Source: Cololabis saira (taxonomy: Eukaryota; Chordata; Actinopteri; Beloniformes; Belonidae). From it: a DNA stretch of 64,000 bases. The stretch spans positions 14,284,690-14,348,689 of the forward strand of contig NC_084601.1 of the NCBI RefSeq assembly GCF_033807715.1, read 5' to 3'. Below, piece after piece: positions 52,190 through 61,155 of this stretch; position 1 is the first letter of the stretch, and every line of letters begins with the position of its first letter. Both the position numbers and the translations under genes were made by a program. The notes under the pieces are model-generated. The model was not told the DNA's origin. It saw only the letters and a program-made list of their open reading frames with translations, and searched no databases.

Positions 52190-52272
52190 CTTTTCCGCTC
52201 TTTCCCAAGCCAGCCACAGCTTTATAGTCCAGTTTCTCTGGGGAAATTCAGGGGCGGGGATGCGATGACTCA
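52190..52272 (-). promoter_or_regulatory. tfpi2: tfpi2 core promoter: TATA, GC box, AP-1
   Basis: On the minus strand, reading towards the gene: TGAGTCA (52,272-52,266, a perfect AP-1 site), CCCCGCCCC (52,251-52,260, Sp1-type) and CTATAAAG (52,227-52,220). Transcription should start about 30 bases on, near 52,190, leaving a 5' UTR of about 26 bases. AP-1 and Sp1 control is known for human TFPI2; conservation is inferred from the sites alone. Confidence 0.7.
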
Positions 52273-52707
52273 TTTACTACACAGCAACCAGTACCGACGG
52301 ATTCATTAATGACATCAGACCGTTAATATAATTTATAATACATCCATGCATCAGACACGCACTGGTTTTCAAACACTTGCGTTGAAAGTTATTATTATTA
52401 TTGTGACTAACTGCATATGCAATCAAACCAATATTTCTGCATGAGTAGATTCTATCAATTGTTGTCACAGTCCCCTGGTGACAGTGATGATGTTTATGAT
52501 GATGGTGGTGAGGATGATGAGGATGACACAAAGAAATGTTGTAACCATTTTACACAGGAAATATTGTGTAAAATTGCCACAGTATTTTTCCTCTTAAGGG
52601 ACAGTTAGTCTTGTGAAATATTAACAGGTCATAGACAACTGACAGGTCATCCTGTCAGTTCCCACGGTTCTGGTGTTTCTGGATCTGAGTTATCACAGGC
52701 AACCAAG

Positions 52708-53354
52708 CAGTGGCGTCAATTCAGTGGAAGCTAAGGTATGGCAAGGTTACGAGTCACAGAACTTAACTAGAGTATCAATCAACACGTCCAGCAAATACTC
52801 ATCACAGAAGTCTGATATGGAGCTTATCTGTGTGGTCAAGAAAATTGGAGCTTTTTCAAATGCAGTCTCACTCACTGCAAAAACTCAAAATCTTACCAGG
52901 AATATTTGTCTTATTTCTAGTTAAAATGTCTAATTTTTAGTAAAAAAAAACTCATTACACTTAAAACAAGAGTCATCACCAGAAAAATAACTTGTTATTT
53001 GACCATTTTCACCTGTTTCAAGTAAATTTTCACTTGAAATAAGTAGATTTATTGAGTCTTGTCTTAAATGTAATGACATTTTTTTTGACTAAAAATTAGA
53101 CATTTTAACTAGAAATAAGACAAATATTCTTGTTAAGATTTTGAGTTTTTGCAGTGTATAATAACTAGTGAAATTGATCATGTTGTTCTGATTTGCATTT
53201 GTAGTTATTCTATATGTATTAAGTAATAGAATAATCAATACAAATAGACACAGAGTAATTCCATAAATGTATTTAAAAACCAAACATTTACATTTTCCCT
53301 TGAAGCCAAGGTGTGGCGGCTGCCATACCTTGCCATACCCAATTGACGCCCCTG
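52708..53354. mobile_element. hAT-type MITE between tfpi2 and gngt1
   Basis: The ends are CAGTGGCGTCAATT and, inverted, CAGGGGCGTCAATT. Perfect 8-bp duplications CAACCAAG stand at 52,700-52,707 and 53,355-53,362. Sub-terminal GGTATGGCAAGG words are also shared in inverted form. It contains another MITE. Confidence 0.9.
52873..53156. mobile_element. Long-TIR MITE nested in the hAT element
   Basis: CACTGCAAAAACTCAAAATCTTA...ATATTTGTCTTATTTCTAGTTAAAATGTCTAATTTTTAGT at the left is repeated inverted at the right, giving arms of about 70 bp around a 140-bp centre. The target duplication is not clear. Confidence 0.85.
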
Positions 53355-53780
53355 CAACCAAGCACACTTCATTTCAATCTCAGTCTAATTTCTTTTTGCT
53401 TAATAAGAGTAACATTATTTCAGGGAAATACTAATGTTTCCTTGTGCCGTGCAGGTCTGGCACATCTCAGGTTGTTACAGGGAAAACTGCCATGCAGTCA
53501 TGTTTAGACCAATGATGTGTCTCCACCTTGACAGGTAGAGGCTAAATACAGATTAACCGTCTTATCAAAATGTCCTGATACACAAAGCACCATCCCTTAA
53601 CCCATATCTGACCGTGGGGACGCTAGCCCACTTTGAAAGGGAGGGGGAATCCAGTTTTAACTTTTTGTGTTCAGTAAATCTGTTTCACATCAAAAAGATC
53701 CAAAGAGGCAGCTGTGTGTTTCATGCCATCGCTTGATAGCAACACTTGAGCCGGGTTCGATCATTCGGAGGGGTCTTTGT

Positions 53781-53850
53781 TTTAATCAGATTAGCAGATT
53801 AGAAATGTTGCTGGAGATTACTTTAAAACCCGGATTGAGGGAGAGGAGAG
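53781..53850 (+). promoter_or_regulatory. gngt1: gngt1 promoter with K50-homeodomain (CRX/OTX-type) sites
   Basis: TAATCAGATTA at 53,783-53,793 is a perfect palindromic P3 site (TAATCYGATTA on the other strand), the dimer site of Lys50 homeodomains such as CRX and OTX. Further GATTA cores are at about 53,797-53,801 and 53,816-53,820, and GGATT at 53,832. A TATA-like TTTAAAA is at 53,822-53,828. CRX is the known activator of rod transducin genes; its use here is inference. Confidence 0.6.
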
Positions 53851-53902
53851 GGGATTCTTCGTTAGGATTTCAGCTGTGAAGGACCGCCACCTGTAAGCAT
53901 CC
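53850..53902 (+). other. gngt1: gngt1 5' non-coding exon (predicted)
   Basis: The region between the TATA-like box and the donor CATCC/GTAAGT at 53,903 has no ATG. It would splice to the acceptor CCCTTGACAG at 54,021, three bases before the start codon. The transcription start is estimated. Confidence 0.5.
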
Positions 53903-54024
53903 GTAAGTATACTCTGTTATTTTTATGTGTATTGAATAGTTAGCTCAAATTATTCAAAGTTATGTATTGTTCTTCTGGAAAGGAGCATGTAAAACAGTGA
54001 ATGTCTGTCTTCCCTTGACAGAAA

Positions 54025-54374
54025 ATGCCATTCATAGATGTGGAGAATTTGACGGACAATGACAAGGCTGTAATGGAAGTAACCCGACTCAAAAATGAAA
54101 TCAAACTTGAGAGGTGGTTGGTAAGTTTCTTTTTGTAAATAAGAATAATGTTTAACCTTGCATTTATTTTAGTGTTCAAAGTGTAATCATTTTTATTAGG
54201 AACATTGTTATCATCAATCATAACTTGGTTGCCGGCTCGTTTCAGACATCTAAATGCTGTGAAGAAATCAAGGAGTATATTCAGGGTGGAGAGGAGGAGG
54301 ACGTCCTCGTCAAAGGCATTGCAGAGGACAAGAACCCCTTCAAGGATCTGAAAGGTGGCTGTGTCATCTGCTAG
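54025..54374 (+). CDS. gngt1: Transducin gamma subunit (G protein gamma T1), complete
   Basis: The small prenylated gamma subunit of the photoreceptor G protein, which pairs with G-beta on rod outer-segment membranes in phototransduction. Two coding exons, 54025-54120 and 54246-54374, are joined in phase 0 by GTAAGT and TTTCAG and give 74 residues, the same length as human GNGT1. The N-terminal coiled-coil segment is MPFIDVENLTDNDKAVMEV... . The SKCCEEIKEY motif and the EDKNPFKDLKGGC segment match GNGT1 better than GNG11, which has KEKGSC. The C-terminal CaaX box is CVIC. Gene order beside tfpi2 supports gngt1. Expression in rods is assumed from the family. Confidence 0.93.
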
Positions 54375-54473
54375 GATGGACCTGAGGAGCTTTTCATATC
54401 TCAGATTAGCACCCAAGGACGTTCTCCCTCCCCTCACAAAATGGATTTGCCCACAAGACGACTAGAAGGAGAC

Positions 54474-54479
54474 AATAAA
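54474..54479 (+). terminator. gngt1: gngt1 polyadenylation signal (first)
   Basis: AATAAA 100 bases after the stop codon. Confidence 0.6.
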
Positions 54480-54577
54480 AAAAGAATTTATAAAACAGCT
54501 CGAGCTCCCATGTAAACATTTCTCCCAATCTTCTGGACAGATGTGTAGCCTTATAATTTTATTCTTTGGAAAGATGC

Positions 54578-54583
54578 AATAAA
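54578..54583 (+). terminator. gngt1: gngt1 polyadenylation signal (second)
   Basis: A second AATAAA, followed by GT-rich sequence (GGTGTATATAGTCTG). Either or both may be used. Confidence 0.55.
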
Positions 54584-54929
54584 TAAGAGTTTAAATCGTC
54601 AGGAGTTGTAATAATGCTTCTCTCTCATGTGGTGTATATAGTCTGAGCAACTGGGCCCCATGTGCTGTTTCATACATTGAAGCAACTGTCATTAAATGTC
54701 ATGTTTACAAGTCAGCCTGTCTATGTGATTCCCTCAGGGCTAAACAGATGCATCTTCATTTATTAGTTTGCATATATTTTGACTTTAACACATTCATTTT
54801 TTTTATCCAGACTTTTGAAATGTTTTAAAGCACTTCACACTTTGAAGATGATGAGTGTTTGTGCCGCTGGGAGTTCTCTTATCTTATTATGTTTAGGATT
54901 TTAGGACATCTTTCTTTCTTTCATTTTTT

Positions 54930-55000
54930 TTAGGCCCCTTTGAGGGTCACAGGGTTCTGCTGGAGCTTAATCCAGCTGTCTCTGGTCAGAGCGTCACATC
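54930..55000 (+). mobile_element. SINE-like repeat fragment
   Basis: GAGGGTCACAGGGTTCTGCTGGAGCTTAATCCAGCTGTCTCTGGTCAGAG, a short diverged piece of the family at 48,690. Confidence 0.5.
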
Positions 55001-55370
55001 TGACTGAAATTATTTTCTTCCTGTAGATTATAGTGATCACTTGGATAAGTTCAGAAAGGTGAACACACACAGGTAATCATGTTGTAGAATGCACCCTTCA
55101 TCTCTTTCCTGTTGAATTTTCTCAGATTTATTGACTGTCCTGTGATATTCAGGTTCAAAACGTACACGTACCATTTTAAAAGCTTATGTTGAAGTTAAGT
55201 TTTTTTTTTTTTTTTTTACTTTTTTTTTTTAAACGCTTTCCACCTAATAAGTGTGGTATTTCCCCAAGTGATAAGAAGCCAAACATTGGCCAAGGTTTGA
55301 ATTTCCCGCAGGGTTTAATATTTAACTCACTGGGTTTTGTTTTGTTTTTTAGCCAGAAAGAGTCACAGCC

Positions 55371-55382
55371 CGCGCATGCGCA
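55371..55382 (+). promoter_or_regulatory. NRF-1 binding site
   Basis: CGCGCATGCGCA fits the NRF-1 consensus YGCGCAYGCGCR exactly and lies 27 bases before the start codon of the acyl-CoA dehydrogenase gene. NRF-1 drives many nuclear genes for mitochondrial proteins, often from sites at the transcription start. Confidence 0.75.
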
Positions 55383-55408
55383 CACACACCGCTGCAGTGT
55401 AAACAGAC

Positions 55409-55609
55409 ATGGCGCTGCGCGACGGGGCTCGGCGGTTAAACTTGCTCTTCACAACCCGTCATTTTTATAAATACACGTCACTTGTTGCCGTCCGATCGGT
55501 GTCCGAAAATGCAAGCTCTAAATCTGCAACATCGGGCGCCTCAGAGACCGCGAGTGACCATTCCATCTTCACAGCAGAGCACTTTGCCCTGAAGGAGGCC
55601 CTCAGGAAG
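55409..55609 (+). CDS. ACAD6-like exon 1, mitochondrial presequence
   Basis: Starts MALRDGARRLNLLFTTRHF, with six basic and one acidic residue in the first 20, able to form an amphipathic helix. A Ser/Ala-rich linker leads to IFTAEHFALKEALRK. The ATG is the first after the NRF-1 site and has GACATGG context. Confidence 0.85.
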
Positions 55610-58600
55610 GTACAGGAACACCGTCCACACAAGCAGGCTCAAGCCTGCAAAACTAGACACTTGCTTACATTAGAATAACTTTTAAGGCGACGTTTAATCA
55701 TTACGGACAACTTCCCAGTCATGCCGCTTGATGCAAGTTGAGAGAATAGTCCCAGCGTGTGTTGTGTCAAAGTGGGTGAGAGGTCACCAGCTGCAGCTGC
55801 AGCTGCAGCTGCAGGTCTGTGCGTCTCCACGAGTTAAGGCTGGTTTATGGTTCCGCGTTACACCGACGCGTAGGGTACGGGGTCGCAGCGCGTCGCCCCG
55901 TACCCTACGCACGTATGCTACGCGTCGTTTTAACGCGGAACCATAATTCAGGCTCCACTCGTGAATAATCGCTACACATGCCAAGTTTCATGGTTGAAAT
56001 CTGCAATTTTCAGGTAGTTTTATGCAGAGGTGTCAAAAGTATTCACATTCATTACTCAGGTAGAAGTATAGATACTAGAGTTTAAAAATACTCCTGTTGA
56101 AGTATCAACTCAAGTTTTTTACTCAAGTAAAAGTATAAAAGTACTGGTTTCAAAACTACTTAAAGTATAAAAGTAAAAGTAATGTAAGGGGGGAAAAAGC
56201 CATTAAGGACAAAAGCCATTGAAAATGAATGCATCTTATATAATGCAAATATATTAAAGAACCATATATGTTTTGAGCATTAACATGTGTTTCAGAGAGC
56301 AGAAGATATGATGACTTTTTTTTAAAGGCCGAAATGAAATAGAGTAACGAGGCTGTTTTTAAAATGTAAGGAGGAAAAAGTAAAGATAATTGCGTGAAAA
56401 TTTAAGGAGTAAAAGTAAAAAGTCGTCTGAAAAATAATTACTCCAGTGAAGTATAGATAACCAAAATTTGTACTTAAGTAAGGTAACAAAGTATTTGTAC
56501 TTCGTTACTTGACACCTCTGGTTTTATGACATGCACGGATGAACATGTAAGCTTTGTTTAGGTCATGATTAGAGCACCACAGAGGTCAGCCCATGTGTCA
56601 TATAAACAAGCACATTTAAGAGAGCAGTAGTTAGTGATGTCTGATATTCTCTGGAGCAGAAGTCCAGACTAAACAGGTCTAGAAATCCTGTAAACTTCCC
56701 CAGACATAGATGACCAGTGTGATTGTTTAAATGTAATTCAAAAATACTTTATTTGTCCCCGAAGGGAAATAAATTGTTGCAGTAGTCACGGTAAGAGAAA
56801 GTGAGATGCACAGTTTAATTTGTGTTTACTGCAATTTAAGATACAATTGTCTTATTTATCTCAGCCTTATTTATTTATTTGTTTTCTTCCTTTAGTTATT
56901 AGTAATCAGTGTGACTCATTTTCACATTACTAGACAGGGAGGCTGCAAAAATAACAAGATGCTTAATAACACAGCAAACAGAAGTGTTGCAGTGAATGGA
57001 GGGAAGCTCATTGTCTGACTAAACCTCCATACAGAATACCATTAGGTTGAAAATAAAGCAGCACTGGGAATACTGGGAAGGATGAATATTTGAAAAGGAA
57101 ATCCAGAACAATAAGTTGGCGATGAATTGATGGGAACTCGAGGCGGGTTGGGTTATTAAAAGAATTCACTGTAGGATAGTGTGTGTGTTTATAAATGGTA
57201 TACAAATGCGGGTTATAGGAAATCCTTCAGTTGCTGTTCAAGGATAGACACTCTGAGCACCAGTGTTTCCACTACTAAATTTCTCTCAAAGGCATTCGCA
57301 GGTATGAAAGCCGGTCAAAGCTGGTATGCATGGCAGGTCAGCAGCCACATTTAATGACCAGCCAAAAAAAGATTTCCCTGACTTTACTGGGAAGCAGCTC
57401 GTCATGCGCAGCCTCCCTTGTTCATCCTGAGATTTCCTGCATCGCAACAAAACCATTAGAGGCAGACGGGACTGAGACACGTCTGTCGTATGTTTGCTTT
57501 ATTCCACCAGAATTTCTTATTTTTATTTGAGTTTTACTTTTATAGCATATGACTGCATCAGTGTCACTCCTCGTCCTTGGATATTATTTTTTTTGGCATT
57601 TCAGTGTCCTATCACCTAGGGCTGGGCGATATGGACCAAAAGTCATATCTCGATATTTTCTAGCTAAATGGCGATACTCGATATATATCGATATTTTTTC
57701 TGTGCCATAATTGGGGTTTCCCCGAAAGCATTATAGCATAGCATCTCTGTTAGCTTCATTTTTTTCTGAGGCAAACCCTTAAAAAAACAGTCAGTTTTAA
57801 TACAAAGCCTCGTGCCAAATGTCACACAGGTACCTTTTATTAACAGAGGTCTGCACAATATCAAAATGTATAAAACAAATGAAATAAAAATAAACTGCCT
57901 GCATATATAGAATAAAAATGCTTATTGAATAAAATAAAACAAATATCCCTTTCCTGTATAACAATTAAATTAAAATACACTGTGCAATTAATACAATGTA
58001 GACAGTAACAGGCAGACTTTTCCACTGAGGTTGACAGTTGTGCAAATAACAAAACATTTGTGCAAATCTCAAATAAAACATTCAAGTCAATTTGTCACAA
58101 AATAAGCTATATCAAAATCATAATTCTTTTTTTTTTTTTAATCGATATAAACGATATTGTCTCGTACCATATCACGTTTGAAAATATATCGATATATATT
58201 AAAATCTCTATATATCGCCCAGCCCTACTATCACCCTTTTTTTTTTTTTTGCATTCCTAAATGCGCGCTCTGATCATTTATGCTTATTATTTGCGTGCGT
58301 GTCTGCCCAGGCGGCTTGGTGTTTAGGCTGGTCGCCTCTTAGTCATAAGGGTCTTGGTTCAACTCCTGAGTGAAACTATAGACAAAAACAAAAATCTGTC
58401 TTACCTTTCAATCGTTTTTAAAACAACATGCTTCATCTGAACAAGATGCGTCAAGTGAGGCTGTTTCAACAGTAAACCGGTTTGAATTGATTTTTCATTG
58501 GTGTTGATATCCGATCAGTGAATCGTGTCAGTCTTGAACCACGAACCATATTGGGTCGGCTTTCTGTACAACTCTCTCCAGCGCAGAAGGATGAAGTATC

Positions 58601-61155
58601 TGAGGGAATCTGCCGTTTTCTGGCAGCATAAATGTTATAAGACTGCACAGCATCATATCGTCAGATGACAAGTTATCATGTTCAGCTCGGGAAGAATCAA
58701 TAAAAATGTCTTCAGTTTGAGGCTGACAAAACCAGGTCTTCAAATACTTTCAAAGTGGATGACTGGAGTTTTTTTTTTAATTTCCTTTAATCATATTAAA
58801 ATGAAAAATATCTCATTTTCTCACATTTTTTTTTTCTTGTGCTAAAAATGGCCTTGTTAAACAAAAATAAATATCAAATTCAGATTCTTTAGAGACGTAC
58901 AAAGGCATGCTTTTTACTTTTATTTCAAAATAATTCCCGTCACTGACAGATTACTGGAGCAAAATAAGCCTCGGCTGTTTCTGGACGATTTATCGTGTTG
59001 TCTACTTCATTAAAACCTCACAGCGAGGGATAAATAATTAACAAAGTCTTCACAAGGTCTTGAATCACCTCATAATTTCCAGTCATAGTGAATTATAATG
59101 AATATAGTTTGTGTTGGACAGAAAAGGTTCGTCTAGTGAGAAGCATCTGCAGAGTCCCGTCATGTCGGAGTCACCGACCCCCAAGAGTGGACACATTTTG
59201 AAGTACTCAGTAATGCAGTGTTCCTGACTTTATCTTGCTCGATGGCTGCTCAGTGCTATGAAATCCATCTGGTATGTAAAACACGTAGTGCAAAATAACC
59301 TTGTTGAGGACATATGAGATTACTCCCCGGCGACCTTCATGTTTCCCTTTCAGCAGTTTGCCGTCCCTCCCTTTCCCTTCTCAGGATCTGAACTCTGAGC
59401 AGGGATTGCAGGTTAAAGGCGATAGATACCATGTTTTCGATTTATTTTATTAGTGCTTGTTCTTCAGTAAGCTTGTAGTTGGGCCCTAACACGGATACCG
59501 TCGTCGTCAGCGGTTTGTGTTCTGACAGTAAAAAGGTGATGACATCGTCATGTCATCCAGATGTTTCTCACAAAGTATGTGTTTCTTGGCCCGTTGAGTG
59601 ATTGGCTGGCTCAGGTCTGCATGTTTTGGCAGGAGTAAGTTACTGCGTATGAACTAAAGAAACCTCTTTTGTACTGTTTTAAAAGATTCAATCAAAGCAA
59701 CATGACTGGGGTTATAAATGAATTAACATTAATAAAACTGATATTTCAGAGTCAAATAGAGACAGAAATGTTATTACACTTATTCATCAGAAATGATTCT
59801 GTTTCTATGGCAGCGCTGTACATCAACGACATCCTGCTGACAAATCCTGCACTGTGAGCCCAAATTATTTAAAGACTGATGACAAAAGTACAGTATGTGA
59901 GCTGTAACCAGCATCATCCAGCTCGCAGCCTATTCTCGGCGAAGACGAGCGTCCCAATAGACTGGCCATTCATAAGTGCTCCTCCAGCTGTGAGCCATTT
60001 CCAGGTGCTTGAAATGACTCACGGCGCCAAGGTTAACTCGTATCAAAGTCTTCTACAACACCGTGTTGCAACCTTCCCGCACTCATTGCAGACGGTGTCA
60101 TGACTCAGAAAACCAGGCGCCAGATGGAGCACGCCGCTGCTAGAAGGTGGATTTGAGGAGCGACAAAAGCGCTTGAAGAACGTGACGTAAAATTTGATAA
60201 GACTATGAGCTCAATGTACTTGTTAATCCGATATAAATCAGTCGATATATATATATATATAATTCAGATCTGATCCAAGTTAGGCTGAAGTGAGCGTTTT
60301 GCTGATGAAAGCCAGTTGACACCACATGTCTCCCGTGTAGTGAAAGTGATTCATTAAGCACAGATACAGACTCACTGTTTTATTCCACTTTCCAAGCATC
60401 TGGACTATCTCGCTTTGTTTCTTTTGGCAGCTGCAACCAACTAGATGTATTGGCTGCTGACCTTCAAGGACCTTCAGGATTGTCATTATTATTGGTTTTA
60501 GTTTTGAATGCAGATTTTAAGATACTACCTCAGAGGTTAATTGTACCCTGCCAAGAATAAATGGTGTGAGTAACATCCATTAAAAGATGATTGACTAGCA
60601 GTGGTGAAGATCAAAAATGTGGACCTCTTGAGTTCATCAGCAGTGCGCACTTCATCCCAGAATCTCCTTCCTCCTGCTGCAGGAACACTAAGACGATATC
60701 GCCGCTCTAACCGTATTAATCATGATTGCAGACTCCTACGTAAGGCATTCTTCCAGACTCCTTTCATTGATATTGTTCCTGCTCAGCATAGATTACATTC
60801 ATATGAGCAGAAATGTAAATCGCACGGCAGGAAGCTTCAAAGCATCAAAGTATTATTTACTTCTGATCGTAATTCCTCCGCTGTAGTAGCACGCTTGTTA
60901 TTTGTTGTTTTGCATAAAAAGCAAACAACATAAATTGAGCATTTACTCTGCAAATCCTGCAAATTTACTAAGATGTTTGTTTTTTTTTATTTTAAATATG
61001 CACACATTTAAACGATGTCATCTTTGTGCTGCAGCTCATCGACCAGGAGATTAACCCGTATGTGGATCAGTGGGAAGCAGAGGGGGCGTTTCCAGCCCAC
61101 AAAGTCTTCAAGCTGTTGGGAAACGCCGGCTTTCTAGGAGTCAACAAACCAGTTG
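55409..61155 (+). CDS. Mitochondrial acyl-CoA dehydrogenase, ACAD6-like (first two coding exons, gene continues)
   Basis: A flavoenzyme family that makes the first double bond in acyl-CoA breakdown in mitochondria. Exon 1 is 55409-55609 (67 codons, donor AGGAAG/GTACAG). Exon 2 is 61035-61155 (acceptor GTGCTGCAG, donor GTTG/GTAGGA). Joined in phase 0 they give an Arg-rich, acid-poor N-terminus typical of a mitochondrial presequence. Then comes the start of the ACAD N-terminal helical domain: FTAEHFALKEALRK, LIDQEINPYVDQWEAEG, FPAHKVFKLLGNAGFLGV. The FAD-binding and catalytic parts would be in exons right of the window; I found none before 64,000. It most resembles the fish proteins named probable acyl-CoA dehydrogenase 6; the exact substrate is unknown. 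Confidence 0.85.
55837..55954. mobile_element. GC-rich palindromic MITE
   Basis: AAGGCTGGTTTATGGTTCCGCGTTA at the left and its inverted relative at the right. The centre GTAGGGTACGGGG-TCGCAGCGCGTCG-CCCCGTACCCTAC is a perfect hairpin with a 13-nt loop. It is in intron 1 of the ACAD gene. Confidence 0.85.
56025..56520. mobile_element. hAT-type MITE in ACAD intron 1
   Basis: CAGAGGTGTCAA...TTGACACCTCTG ends, with perfect 8-bp duplications GTTTTATG at 56,017-56,024 and 56,521-56,528. The interior consists of degenerate AAAGTA/AAGTATAAAAGTA words of a well-known fish MITE type. Confidence 0.92.
57617..58227. mobile_element. hAT-type MITE in ACAD intron 1
   Basis: TAGGGCTGGGCGATAT at the left and its inverse complement at the right. 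Perfect 8-bp duplications CTATCACC stand at 57,609-57,616 and 58,228-58,235. Sub-terminal ATATCGATATAT words suit the family of the outer element at 11,579. Confidence 0.93.
58306..58370 (+). mobile_element. tRNA-like SINE head fragment
   Basis: GGCGGCTTGGTGTTTAGGCTGGTCGCC...GGTTCAACTCC gives an A-box-like and a B box 40 bases apart, but no cloverleaf that would make a functional tRNA. Confidence 0.5.
58372..61034. other. ACAD intron 1 remainder, no gene seen
   Basis: No other exon, RNA gene or paired transposon ends recognised. Confidence 0.5.
61035..61155 (+). CDS. ACAD6-like exon 2
   Basis: Begins LIDQEINPYVDQWEAEG and ends GFLGVNKPV plus one base. The pattern of conserved Ile-Pro, Trp-Glu and Gly-Phe-Leu-Gly residues is that of the N-terminal domain of acyl-CoA dehydrogenases. 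The preceding intron is 5.4 kb and contains three MITEs. Confidence 0.88.

Noticed and set aside
53940..54437. 165-codon minus-strand frame
   Set aside because: It is the antisense shadow of gngt1, whose two exons splice correctly on the plus strand.
58306..58370. Possible tRNA gene
   Set aside because: A and B boxes are present, but no acceptor stem or anticodon stem closes, so it is a SINE head.
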